A stretch of DNA of 44,191 nt, taken from positions 1 through 44,191 of the forward strand of contig NZ_JAHLQB010000057.1 of NCBI RefSeq assembly GCF_018918205.1, read 5' to 3'. The position numbers were made by a program, and so were the translations under genes. Below, one piece after another: positions 24,774 through 32,886 of the stretch. The DNA comes from Lachnoclostridium sp. MSJ-17 (GTDB lineage: Bacteria > Bacillota > Clostridia > Oscillospirales > Acutalibacteraceae). The notes beneath the pieces are model-generated. The model ran no database searches, had not been told where the DNA came from, and saw only the letters and a list, made by a program, of their open reading frames with translations. The stretch's first letter is position 1. The number at the start of each line of letters is the position of its first letter.

Positions 24774-26390
24774 ATGAGTTACATTAATGAAAGCATTATT
24801 TACAATATTTATCCGCTGGGTTTTTGCGGAGCTCCCCGTGACAACGACGGTCAGCTCAACTACAGGCTTGATAAAATATTCGACTGTATTGACCACTTCA
24901 AACGTCTGGGTATCAACGCTCTTGTATTCAACCCTCTGTTTGAGAGCTCGCACCACGGCTACGACACCATCGATTACCGCAGGGTCGACTGCCGTCTCGG
25001 CGACAATGAGTCTTTCAAAAAAATCTGCAGCGCCCTGCACGAAAACGGAATCAGAATTATCCTCGACGGCGTTTTCAACCACGTCGGCAGAGATTTCTTC
25101 GCGTTCAAGGACGTTCAGGAAAAGAAGTGGGATTCGCGCTACTGCGGATGGTTTCAGAACCTGAACTTTGACGGAAGAAGCTGCTACGGAGATCCCTTCT
25201 GGTACGAGGGCTGGGCAGGTCACTACGACCTCGTTAAGCTCAACCTGCGCAATGACGAGGTAGTCAACTACCTTCTCGGCTCCGTTGAGATGTGGATAAA
25301 CGAGTTCGGCATCGACGGTCTGCGCCTTGACGCCGCGGACGTTATCGACCCGGAGTTCTTCAAGAAGCTCAAGAACCTCTGCAAGTCCAAAAAGCCTGAT
25401 TTCTGGCTCTACGGTGAGATCACCCACGGCGACTACAACAGGATCGCAAACAAGGATATGCTCGACTCCGTTACAAACTACGAGTGTTACAAGGGCATTT
25501 ACTCCAGTCATAACGACCACAACTACTTTGAGATCGCGCACTCCATGAACCGTCAGTTCGCAAACGGCGGCATTTATCAGAATATCTACACCTATAACTT
25601 CGTTGACAACCACGACGTAAACCGCGTGGCGAGCGTTCTGCGCGACAAGAACCACCTCTATAACGTATACACCATGCTCTACACCATGCCGGGCGTGCCG
25701 TCGATCTACTACGGCAGCGAATACGCCGTTGAGGGAAAACGCACCCGCGACTCGGACTACGACCTGCGTCCCTGCCTCGACCTCAACAACATTCCCAACG
25801 CAAATTATCAGCTCTGCGATCACATCGTAAAGCTCGGCAAGGTAAGGCTTGCGCTAGAGGCTCTCAAGTACGGCAAGTTCGAAAACGTGAACATCATGAA
25901 CGAGAAGCTCGTTTTCAAGCGTTACACTGACAATCAGACCGTTTTCATTATGTTTAACCTCACCGACCACGAAGAAAGAGTCGGCTTTGACTCGCGCTGC
26001 AATGCAAAGCTTACCGACGTGCTCAACGGCAATCAGGTATTCGACTGCAACGGCTGGTGCGAGCTTCCCGTACCCGCATACTCAACAAGAATTCTCGTTG
26101 TAAACGACGGCAGCTTCAGGGTCGACCTTGAGAGCGAGAATATTTCCGCTCCCGTGAAAAACGAAGAACCCAAAAAGGCTGAAGATGAGGTAACTGTCGG
26201 AGCACATTACCGCCACTTCAAGGGCAATGAGTACGAGGTCACAGGCTTTGCCAAGCACAGCGAAACCGGCGACAGACTCGTAATCTACAAGTCGCTCTCA
26301 GACGGCGAGGTCTGGGCAAGGCCTTACAACATGTTCGTTGAGACCATCTGGGACAACGGCAGACAGATCAAGCGCTTCGAAAAAATATGA
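24774..26390 (+). CDS. Cytoplasmic GH13 alpha-glucan hydrolase fused to DUF1653
   Basis: A 538-residue GH13 enzyme without a signal peptide, so it probably acts on imported malto-oligosaccharides; the exact activity (maltogenic amylase, neopullulanase or glucosidase) cannot be fixed. Region I is LDGVFNH (98-103), the nucleophile is Asp186 in DGLRLDAAD, the acid is Glu215 in LYGEITHGD, and region IV is FVDNHD with Asp281. Residues about 377-445 form the GH13 C-terminal beta domain. A Lys/Glu-rich linker (about 455-475) leads to a DUF1653 domain (about 477-528: YRHFKGNEYEVTGFAKHS, then WARPYNMF). AAGGAG lies seven bases before the ATG at 24774. The stop overlaps the next start by four bases. 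Confidence 0.9.
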   Translation: MSYINESIIYNIYPLGFCGAPRDNDGQLNYRLDKIFDCIDHFKRLGINALVFNPLFESSHHGYDTIDYRRVDCRLGDNESFKKICSALHENGIRIILDGVFNHVGRDFFAFKDVQEKKWDSRYCGWFQNLNFDGRSCYGDPFWYEGWAGHYDLVKLNLRNDEVVNYLLGSVEMWINEFGIDGLRLDAADVIDPEFFKKLKNLCKSKKPDFWLYGEITHGDYNRIANKDMLDSVTNYECYKGIYSSHNDHNYFEIAHSMNRQFANGGIYQNIYTYNFVDNHDVNRVASVLRDKNHLYNVYTMLYTMPGVPSIYYGSEYAVEGKRTRDSDYDLRPCLDLNNIPNANYQLCDHIVKLGKVRLALEALKYGKFENVNIMNEKLVFKRYTDNQTVFIMFNLTDHEERVGFDSRCNAKLTDVLNGNQVFDCNGWCELPVPAYSTRILVVNDGSFRVDLESENISAPVKNEEPKKAEDEVTVGAHYRHFKGNEYEVTGFAKHSETGDRLVIYKSLSDGEVWARPYNMFVETIWDNGRQIKRFEKI

Positions 26391-26752
26391 AAGTCAAGGT
26401 CATGATTGCGGCAGCTGCGCTGATTTTCGTCATAGGGATCGCCGGCAGCGTATTTGTTCTCTGTTCGCCCTCAAAAAGCAGGGTCAATATCGTTCGCGAC
26501 GGCGAGGTGCTGTATTCTCTCGACCTGTCAAAGGAGGAGAACCGCAGCTTTGTCATCGGGTACGGCGACAGCAGCAACACTGTTGAGATAAAGGACGGCA
26601 GGATCCGCGTATCTGAGGCGGAATGTCCCGACAAAACCTGTGTGCGCACCGGTTGGCTGAGCTCCTCGGCTATGCCTATCGTGTGCCTGCCCAATCACCT
26701 GATCATCGAATTCGCGGACGAAAGCGGCGGAATTGACGCGCTGGCGGAGTGA
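26387..26752 (+). CDS. NusG domain II-containing membrane-anchored protein
   Basis: A 121-residue protein with one N-terminal helix (VMIAAAALIFVIGIAGSVFVL) and an extracytoplasmic NusG-II-like beta domain, marked by EAECPDKTCVRTGWLSSSAMPIVCLPNHLII. Three cysteines (two in CPDKTC) may form a disulphide. Such genes often sit beside Gx-transporter and Rnf/FMN-binding genes in Clostridia; the role is unclear. The start overlaps the GH13 stop codon (ATGA), and the next gene begins three bases after its own stop, so the three genes form an operon. Confidence 0.85.
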   Translation: MKVKVMIAAAALIFVIGIAGSVFVLCSPSKSRVNIVRDGEVLYSLDLSKEENRSFVIGYGDSSNTVEIKDGRIRVSEAECPDKTCVRTGWLSSSAMPIVCLPNHLIIEFADESGGIDALAE

Positions 26753-26755
26753 TTT

Positions 26756-27253
26756 ATGAAACCGAAACGACTGGCTGAGCTCGCCGTGCTGACGGCAGTC
26801 TCGCTGATTATCTTCATCATAGAGCTGCGGATACCTAACCCCTTCCCTATTCCCGGGATAAAGCTCGGGCTCGCTAACATAATTACCGTCTACGCCGTGT
26901 ACCATTACAAGGCGTATGAAACCGCGATGATCGTCGCGGTGCGGCTGATACTCGGCTCGGTTTTCAGCGGGAACATATCGGCATTGATTTACAGCGCCTC
27001 GGGAAGCATTCTCTGCCTTATCGGTATGCTGCTGCTAAAACGAGTGATCGATGAAAATCACATCTGGCTCTCGAGCGTTTTCGGGGCGGTGCTGCACAAC
27101 ACAGGTCAGATGGTGGCGGCTGTTCTCGTCACACAGACATTGGGGCTTGTCGCGTATTATCCGTTTCTGCTCGTATCGGGCTGCCTTGCCGGACTGTTTA
27201 CGGGACTTTGCGCACAGCTGTTGATTCCGAGGATCCGCAGAATAAAAAAATAA
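26756..27253 (+). CDS. Gx transporter family protein
   Basis: A 165-residue membrane protein with about five or six helices, of the Gx transporter family (PF07456), also annotated as heptaprenyl diphosphate synthase component I. Typical features are LRIPNPFPIPGIKLGLAN, LGSVFSGNISALIYSASGS and the conserved GAVLHNTGQ. The substrate is not known. It follows the NusG-II gene by three bases and is followed by the hairpin at 27260-27297. Confidence 0.85.
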   Translation: MKPKRLAELAVLTAVSLIIFIIELRIPNPFPIPGIKLGLANIITVYAVYHYKAYETAMIVAVRLILGSVFSGNISALIYSASGSILCLIGMLLLKRVIDENHIWLSSVFGAVLHNTGQMVAAVLVTQTLGLVAYYPFLLVSGCLAGLFTGLCAQLLIPRIRRIKK

Positions 27254-27280
27254 ACAATAATCTCCTTTCATCATATTATA
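27254..27280 (+). promoter_or_regulatory. Candidate sigma-K-type promoter
   Basis: AC at 27254-27255, 16 bp, and CATATTATA at 27272-27280 match the mother-cell sigma-K pattern AC-N16-CATANNNTA. The pattern is short and could be chance. It fits the SpoIID-like protein encoded downstream. Confidence 0.35.
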
Positions 27281-27297
27281 GAGCGATGAAAGGAGAT
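27260..27297 (+). terminator. Hairpin that joins terminator and ribosome-binding site
   Basis: A perfect 13-bp stem (27260-27272 with 27285-27297) and a 12-base loop, followed by ATTTTTATG. It looks like a terminator for the upstream operon, and its 3' arm also contains AAAGGAG, the Shine-Dalgarno site of the next gene. Confidence 0.7.
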
Positions 27298-27303
27298 ATT
27301 TTT

Positions 27304-27723
27304 ATGCCTGTAAACAATCAGAAAATCAGCGGCGAGACGCCGTTCAAGCCCGAATACGACGAATTTATCAACGAATACCGCGGCAGAGGGTCTCTAAAGG
27401 TGCAGACCAGCGTGGCTAAAGAGGCGTTCCCAATAAAAAACGCGTTTGTGGAGGTTGCGCTGATCTACAACGGCAAGCGTTATTCCATTTACAACGACGT
27501 GACGGATAATTCGGGCATCGTCAACGAGATAGTGCTGCCGTCGCGGCTTGCGGAAGCTACCCAGACGCCCGAATCAGCCGCGTTGGGCGAGCCTGAGTAC
27601 CTGATTTCGGTATTTCACCCCGGTTTTGAGGAAATAATCGACGCTCCCGTCATTATTCACGACAGGGTCGAAACGATTCTTCCGCTGAGTCTGAACCCCT
27701 GCAACGGACAAACGGAGGGCTGA
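27304..27723 (+). CDS. Protein of unknown function paired with a SpoIID-like protein
   Basis: A 139-residue protein without a signal peptide. Visible are NEYRGRGSLKVQTSVAKE, FPIKNAFVEVALIYNGKRYSI and ISVFHPGFEEIIDAPVIIHD. This resembles beta-sandwich, carboxypeptidase-regulatory-like folds (inference). I recognise no family. AAAGGAG lies eight bases before the ATG; longer frames lack a site. The next gene starts two bases after its stop, so the two are a unit. Confidence 0.7.
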   Translation: MPVNNQKISGETPFKPEYDEFINEYRGRGSLKVQTSVAKEAFPIKNAFVEVALIYNGKRYSIYNDVTDNSGIVNEIVLPSRLAEATQTPESAALGEPEYLISVFHPGFEEIIDAPVIIHDRVETILPLSLNPCNGQTEG

Positions 27724-27725
27724 GT

Positions 27726-29069
27726 ATGGCGACGACCCCCGTTATCCCCACCACAATCACGGTGCATCTCGGCAGACCGAACCAGAACGCCGAGAACATC
27801 ACCATTCCGTTTACCGACTACATCAAAAACGTCGCCTCGAGCGAGATTTACCCCACCTGGCCTGAGGCGGCGATACGCGCGAATATCCTGGCGCAGATAT
27901 CGTTCGCTCTCAACCGCGTCTACACGGAATTTTACCGCAGCCGCGGGTATGACTTCGATATCACCAACACGACCGCGTTTGATCAGGCGTACACAAAGGA
28001 CGGCGAGGTTTATGAAAATATCAGCCGTATCACCGACGAGATTTTTAACAACTACCTTGTCCGCACCGGAAGCGTCGAGCCGCTGTTTGCCCAGTTCTGC
28101 GACGGCTACAACACGACCTGCCCCGGTCTGTCACAGTGGGGTACCGTGGCGCTCGCAAACAACGGCATGAGTCCGCTCGAGATCCTACGTTTCTACTTTG
28201 GCGACAATGTGAGCATAGTGTTCAACGCGCCGATAAGCGACAACACGCAGTCCTACCCCGGCGTCGCGCTCAGAAGGGGCAGCTTCGGCGACGATGTGGT
28301 GATTATCAAACGCGAGCTCAACCGCATAGCGCAGAACTATCCCGCTATCCCAAAAATCCGCTTCACAAACGGCGTATTTGACCTTGAAACAGAAAACGCG
28401 GTTAAAAAATTCCAGGAGATTTTCAGTCTTGACCCCGACGGAATCGTCGGAAAGGCGACGTGGTACAAAATAAAACAGATTTTTGCGAGCGTCAAGCAGC
28501 TTTCCGACCTCACGAGCGAAGGTCTGACTATTTCCGAAATATCGCGGCGGTACACGCGAGAGCTTCGCCCGGGAAGTCAGGGTCTTGACGTTGAGGCGCT
28601 TCAATACTACCTCGCGTTTATCGGGTACTTCTATCCGTACCTGCCGCCGATTCCGATCACGGGGTATTTCGGCGAAATGACCCGCGACGCGGTGTTCGCG
28701 TTCCAGAGCTACTACGGGCTGCCTGTCACGGGAGTGGTCGACGGCAATGTTTTCGCAAAGGTAGAGCAGGTGTACCGCGACGCTGTCTCGGAGCTGCCCG
28801 CGAATTACCAAAGCGCGATAGGCGAACCGTACCCCGGGCGGTTCCTGACCGAGGGTGACCGAGGAGAAAGCGTGAGGATAATCCAGGGATATCTCAACAA
28901 AATCGGAGAAAACGTACCGGAAATACCCGTGATTGCGGTCGACGGAATCTTCGGCAGGCTCACAAAGGGCGCCGTTATCGCGTTTCAGCAGTACCTCGGA
29001 ATTGAGGAAACGGGAGCGATAGGTCCCGTGGAATGGGCGGAAATCATCACCCTGGGTAATAATCTTTAA
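27726..29069 (+). CDS. SpoIID-like/peptidoglycan-binding repeat protein
   Basis: A 447-residue protein with an N-terminal domain (about 25-165) resembling SpoIID/LytB-type proteins: PFTDYIKNVASSEIYPTWP, AQISFALNRVYTEFYRSRG and CPGLSQWGTVALANNGM. Three peptidoglycan-binding (PGBD-1) modules follow at about 180-255, 280-350 and 370-445, each with GxxGxxT/AxxAxxxFQ-like patterns, such as GYFGEMTRDAVFAFQSYYG. No signal peptide is seen, so it may be released by mother-cell lysis or bind spore-coat/cortex material, as proposed for spore cortex-lytic proteins (inference). GGAGG lies seven bases before the ATG. It ends at a terminator. Confidence 0.8.
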   Translation: MATTPVIPTTITVHLGRPNQNAENITIPFTDYIKNVASSEIYPTWPEAAIRANILAQISFALNRVYTEFYRSRGYDFDITNTTAFDQAYTKDGEVYENISRITDEIFNNYLVRTGSVEPLFAQFCDGYNTTCPGLSQWGTVALANNGMSPLEILRFYFGDNVSIVFNAPISDNTQSYPGVALRRGSFGDDVVIIKRELNRIAQNYPAIPKIRFTNGVFDLETENAVKKFQEIFSLDPDGIVGKATWYKIKQIFASVKQLSDLTSEGLTISEISRRYTRELRPGSQGLDVEALQYYLAFIGYFYPYLPPIPITGYFGEMTRDAVFAFQSYYGLPVTGVVDGNVFAKVEQVYRDAVSELPANYQSAIGEPYPGRFLTEGDRGESVRIIQGYLNKIGENVPEIPVIAVDGIFGRLTKGAVIAFQQYLGIEETGAIGPVEWAEIITLGNNL

Positions 29070-29076
29070 ACTTCAA

Positions 29077-29104
29077 ACGGCTCAGGACAAATCGCCTGAG
29101 CCGT
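29077..29104. terminator. Terminator between convergent genes
   Basis: ACGGCTCAGG pairs with CCTGAGCCGT around an eight-base loop; AATTTATTATT follows on plus. It serves the PGBD gene and the minus-strand recD2 gene. Confidence 0.82.
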
Positions 29105-29110
29105 AATTTA

Positions 29111-31336
29111 TTATTCTTTATTTGAATAAATGCTGTCGTCCCTTTCGAGAAAATAACGCAAACCGCTGTACCGCTTCGTCTGGCGGTTGTTGTTTACCAT
29201 CAGCTCGACGGTATAGGGATTGCCGACGAGAATAAGCTTTTCCTTCGCGCGTGTCACGGCGGTATAGAGAAGATTGCGGTAATATAGTCTGCTCGGTCCC
29301 GGGAAAGCGGGAATGATTACGCAGTCAAACTCGTTTCCCTGACTTTTGTGGACGGTGACAGCGTACGCGAATTCAAGCTCTGACGCGTTTTCGTAGCTGA
29401 GCGCGGCGATCTTGTCGAAAAAGCGTATCCTGAACAGCTTGCTCTTGCGGTCAATCGAGAGGATCACTCCGATGTCGCCGTTGTACACTCCCTCGCCTGT
29501 TTCTCCGTCGTCACGCTCCCAGCGGATATCGTAGTTATTCTTGGTCTGCATGACCTTGTCGCCGACGCGGAAGGTCTTTCCGCCGACCGTCGCCTCCTCC
29601 TTGCAGTCAGCCTTGGGATTGAGTGCATCCTGCAATCTCAGGTTAAGCTCACCGGTGCCGAGCTCACCTTTCTTGGAGGGACAGAGAACCTGTATGCTCT
29701 CAATCGGCGAATAGCCGTACGCCTTTGGCAGCCGCCTTGTGCAAAGCTCGAGAATTGTATTCGTGATGTCCGCCTTGTTTGCGCGCGGCATGAAGAAAAA
29801 GTCGTTGTCAGCCGAGCTGAGAACGGGCATCTGACCGTTGACAATGCGGTGCGCGTTCGTGACGATAAGGCTCTGCTGCGCCTGACGGAAGATTTTTGAC
29901 AGGCTGACGACAGGAAGCGCCTTGCTCGCGATCAGATCGCCCAGAACATTTCCCGCGCCGACCGACGGAAGCTGGTCGGAGTCGCCGACAAGAATCAAAC
30001 GGCAGCCCACAGGCAGAGCGCGGAGCACGCTCTCGAAAATATTTACGTCCACCATCGACATCTCGTCGATGATCAAAGCCTCGCATTTGAGCAGATTTTT
30101 CTCGTTCTTGCCGAAAACAGGCTTGTCCTCTCTGTCCCACGCGACCTCGAGGAGCCTGTGCAGGGTCTTAGCCTCGTTGCCCGTAAGCTCGGTCATTCGC
30201 TGCGCCGCTCTGCCCGTTGGAGCCGCGAGAAAAACACGCTGACCGCAGCGCTGCAATATTTTGATAATTGCGTTGAGAGTCGTCGTCTTGCCGGTGCCCG
30301 GACCTCCCGTAAGTATCAGAAAGCCCTCGGAAAGCGCCATCTGAATCGCCTGCTTCTGCAGACCGTCGTAGATGATACCGTCCGATTTCTCGCATATCCC
30401 GATTGCGTTGTCAATACCGCGCAGGCTCTCCGCAGGAAAGCTCTTGAGCAGCTTAAGGCGCGACGAGATATAGACCTCGGTTATATACATGCTCTGGCGG
30501 AAGATGAATTCCCTGCCGTCAAAGCTCTCGGATACGAGCGAGCGGTCAAAAATCAGCTGCTCCATATTTTCACCGACGCTCTGAGCCTCAACCTCGAGGA
30601 ACCTTGCCGCGGTATCGGTGAGAACGTCGCGCGGAAGGCATGTGTGACCGTTGCCCTCGTTACGGCGCAGAATGTAGAGAATACCCGCGCAGACGCGTAT
30701 CGATGAATCTCCGCCGAGGTTTTCGCGGATCGCGATCCTGTCGGCGCTCTCGAAGCTGACTCCGAAATCACCCTCGCACAGGATATAGGGATTTTCCTTT
30801 ATCATTCTGACCGTCGCAGAACCGAGCGCCTTGAAAATCCTTATCGCCGCGGCGTTTGAGATACCGAATTCACCGAGGAATATTATAAGCGTGCGGACGC
30901 CCTCGTTAGACTTCAGCTGTGCCGAAAACTCCGCCGCCTTTTCCGCGCTGATTCCGCGCAGCATCGATACGCGCTCCGGCTCGTTTTCCATAACCTCAAG
31001 GGTGTTTTCGCCGAAAGCGTCCACCAATCTTCTGGCAGTGGACGGTCCTATTCCCTTTACCGCGCCCGAAGCAAGGTAGCGCAATATATCCGCGGCTCCC
31101 GTAGGACGCTCGATCTCGCAGGTCTGAGCGGAGAACTGCACGCCGTAGCTCTTATGCTCGGTAAAGCTGCCGAGCATTCTCGCTTTATCGCCGGCGTTTA
31201 CCTGCGGCATTACGCCCACGGCGGTCATTTCCTCGCCGTCAACCTCGATTTCAAGCACAGTATAGCCGTTGTCCTCGTTTCTGTATACAATTCTTTCGAC
31301 GCTCCCAACGATCTGGAGCATATTTTTTTCTTCCAT
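29111..31336 (-). CDS. recD2: RecD2-type ATP-dependent DNA helicase
   Basis: A 5'-3' superfamily 1B helicase found in bacteria that lack RecBC, used in DNA repair. An N-terminal OB-like region and helix-hairpin-helix segments (AVKGIGPSTARRLVDAFGE) precede the helicase core. Walker A is ILTGGPGTGKTTT, motif II is LIIDEMSMVD, motif III is LVGDSDQLPSVGAG, and the C-terminal motif AVTVHKSQGNEFD marks motif V. About 742 residues, usual for the family. I prefer ATG at 31336, four bases after the preceding stop codon; a TTG at 31348 would overlap that gene. The choice is uncertain. Confidence 0.93.
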   Translation of the reverse strand: MEEKNMLQIVGSVERIVYRNEDNGYTVLEIEVDGEEMTAVGVMPQVNAGDKARMLGSFTEHKSYGVQFSAQTCEIERPTGAADILRYLASGAVKGIGPSTARRLVDAFGENTLEVMENEPERVSMLRGISAEKAAEFSAQLKSNEGVRTLIIFLGEFGISNAAAIRIFKALGSATVRMIKENPYILCEGDFGVSFESADRIAIRENLGGDSSIRVCAGILYILRRNEGNGHTCLPRDVLTDTAARFLEVEAQSVGENMEQLIFDRSLVSESFDGREFIFRQSMYITEVYISSRLKLLKSFPAESLRGIDNAIGICEKSDGIIYDGLQKQAIQMALSEGFLILTGGPGTGKTTTLNAIIKILQRCGQRVFLAAPTGRAAQRMTELTGNEAKTLHRLLEVAWDREDKPVFGKNEKNLLKCEALIIDEMSMVDVNIFESVLRALPVGCRLILVGDSDQLPSVGAGNVLGDLIASKALPVVSLSKIFRQAQQSLIVTNAHRIVNGQMPVLSSADNDFFFMPRANKADITNTILELCTRRLPKAYGYSPIESIQVLCPSKKGELGTGELNLRLQDALNPKADCKEEATVGGKTFRVGDKVMQTKNNYDIRWERDDGETGEGVYNGDIGVILSIDRKSKLFRIRFFDKIAALSYENASELEFAYAVTVHKSQGNEFDCVIIPAFPGPSRLYYRNLLYTAVTRAKEKLILVGNPYTVELMVNNNRQTKRYSGLRYFLERDDSIYSNKE

Positions 31337-31340
31337 AGAA

Positions 31341-31670
31341 TTATCCAAAAAGCTCGCCCTTCAATTCTTCCTTTGTCATCAGCTTCAAAAATCCGTAGTC
31401 CCTGCACACGGTCTCGCATATTTTTCGGGTATGCTCGTCGAGGTCGCAGTCAAGACAGACCGCACAGCTTCGCCTGCCTCTGCCCCATCTGAGCTTTTCG
31501 GCAGCGCTCCTCAGTACGAATTCGGCGTTGTCGCCGTCGTTTACGGGGGTCACAAACAGAACGGAGTGCTCCTCCCTGTACGAAAAAAGCCGAAGCGACA
31601 GCTCCCTGACGATCGACGCGGCTCCGATCACCGCGAGCGTCACCAATATTACAGCCGAAACGACGTTCAT
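31341..31670 (-). CDS. Small single-helix membrane protein
   Basis: A 109-residue protein with one N-terminal hydrophobic helix (VVSAVILVTLAVIGAASIV) and a soluble part that has a CAVCLDCDLDEHTRKICETVC stretch (five cysteines, broken by other residues) before the C-terminal YGFLKLMTKEELKGELF. I recognise no family. The start is the ATG at 31670, six bases after AGGTG; a GTG three codons earlier overlaps that site. It is four bases before recD2 and likely co-transcribed. Confidence 0.65.
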   Translation of the reverse strand: MNVVSAVILVTLAVIGAASIVRELSLRLFSYREEHSVLFVTPVNDGDNAEFVLRSAAEKLRWGRGRRSCAVCLDCDLDEHTRKICETVCRDYGFLKLMTKEELKGELFG

Positions 31671-31770
31671 AAAAATCACCTCGCTACAGTTTATCGGATT
31701 TTTTCATTTTTGTGCGAATATTTGCCGCCTCACGGGGCACGCTAATAATACATTATAAATCGAGGTGAAT

Positions 31771-31965
31771 ATGGTGGACAACAAGTACGCGAACCAGTGC
31801 ATCGCCTGTACGGTTTCGAGCTGCAAGCATCACAATGACAAAAAGGATTACTGCTCGCTCGAGAAAATCACCGTCGGCATTCACGACACACGTCCCGCCG
31901 AATACCCCTGCACTAACTGCAGGAGCTTTCAGCTGAAATCCGATTACGATTTCAGCGAGTGTTAA
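31771..31965 (+). CDS. DUF1540-family small cysteine-rich protein
   Basis: A protein of about 64 residues with the DUF1540 cysteine spacing: CIACTVSSCKHH, then DYCSLEKITVG, CTNCRSF and a final C-terminal Cys. Such proteins are common in spore-forming Clostridia and may bind metal; the role is unknown. GAGG lies five bases before the ATG at 31771, but GTG three bases later is also possible. It is divergent from the recD2 cluster and convergent with hslO. Confidence 0.78.
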   Translation: MVDNKYANQCIACTVSSCKHHNDKKDYCSLEKITVGIHDTRPAEYPCTNCRSFQLKSDYDFSEC

Positions 31966-31971
31966 AACACA

Positions 31972-31990
31972 GGGCGACCGATGGTCGCCC
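31972..31990. terminator. Terminator between DUF1540 gene and hslO
   Basis: GGGCGACC / GGTCGCCC with a three-base loop (GAT), followed on plus by CAAAATCTTTTATG and on minus by TGTGTTTT. Confidence 0.7.
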
Positions 31991-31998
31991 AAAATCTT

Positions 31999-32883
31999 TT
32001 ATGAGTTTTTTTCTTTGATCAGGCGCTCGAGGTCGTCGCTCGTGAAGGTGTAGCGCTTGTTGCAGAACTGGCACACAGCCTCGGTTTTTCCGCTCTCGTC
32101 GGGAAGGGTTCTGATATCCTCGTCGCTCATGGTCATGAAGTAACGCTCGAGCTTTTCGCGCGAGCAGGAGCATACATAGTTCACGGGATTCTCGTCGAGA
32201 ACCTCGACCTCAAAGCCCTGCAGAGCCGCCTTGCAGATGTCGAGAATACTCATGCCCTTCGCAAGCATTGTAGTAACCGGCTCGAGGTTTTTGACATTCT
32301 CCTCAAGCCTGTCAACAGCCTCGTCGTACGCGCCGGGCAAAAGCTGGATAAGCAAGCCGCCCGCGAGAAGAACCTCGCCGTCATCCTTGTTGAGAAGAAC
32401 GCCTAGAGCACATACCGTCGGAATCTGCTCAGAGGTCGCGAAGTAGTTCGTGATATCCTCGGCGATTTCGCCGCTGCACAGCTCGACCTGTCCGATGTAC
32501 GGGTCGCCGGTGCCGTAGTCGCGCATAACGCTTAAAGTGCCGTTTTTGCCGACCGCCTTCGCGACGTTGATTTTGCCGCTGTTATAGTATTCGGTCGGAC
32601 AGGCTGGATTCTCAACGTAGCCGCGCACGTTTCCGCGGCTGTCACCTACCGCCACGACAGCTCCCATCTCACCGTCGCCGAGCACGCGGAGATTGATGAA
32701 GGCATCGGGCTGCTTGAGCATATTGCCCATCATCGAGGTGGCACAGAGAAGTCTGCCCAGCGCCGCCGTCGCGCTGCGGCTGAGGTTATGCAGCTTTTTG
32801 GCGGTGAATACTATATCCGACGCGTCGATAGACGAAGCCATAATCGCGCCGTCGCTTGTAATACAGCGTATGATTTTATCCAT
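31999..32883 (-). CDS. hslO: Redox-regulated chaperone Hsp33
   Basis: A 294-residue holdase chaperone that becomes active when oxidised. The four zinc-ligand cysteines of the redox switch are present near the C-terminus as CSC (in YVCSCSREKLERYF) and CQFC (AVCQFCNKRYTF), about 30 residues apart. The N-terminal domain contains SATAALGRLLCATSMMGNML and GDSRGNVRGYVENP. It starts three bases after the methyltransferase stop codon, in a yerC-methyltransferase-hslO operon. Confidence 0.95.
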   Translation of the reverse strand: MDKIIRCITSDGAIMASSIDASDIVFTAKKLHNLSRSATAALGRLLCATSMMGNMLKQPDAFINLRVLGDGEMGAVVAVGDSRGNVRGYVENPACPTEYYNSGKINVAKAVGKNGTLSVMRDYGTGDPYIGQVELCSGEIAEDITNYFATSEQIPTVCALGVLLNKDDGEVLLAGGLLIQLLPGAYDEAVDRLEENVKNLEPVTTMLAKGMSILDICKAALQGFEVEVLDENPVNYVCSCSREKLERYFMTMSDEDIRTLPDESGKTEAVCQFCNKRYTFTSDDLERLIKEKNS

Positions 32884-32886
32884 ATT

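Noticed and set aside
24636..25823. A 395-codon minus-strand frame opposite the GH13 gene
   Set aside because: The opposite strand carries complete GH13 motifs; this frame shows only Val/Asp-rich antisense composition and also spans the promoters.
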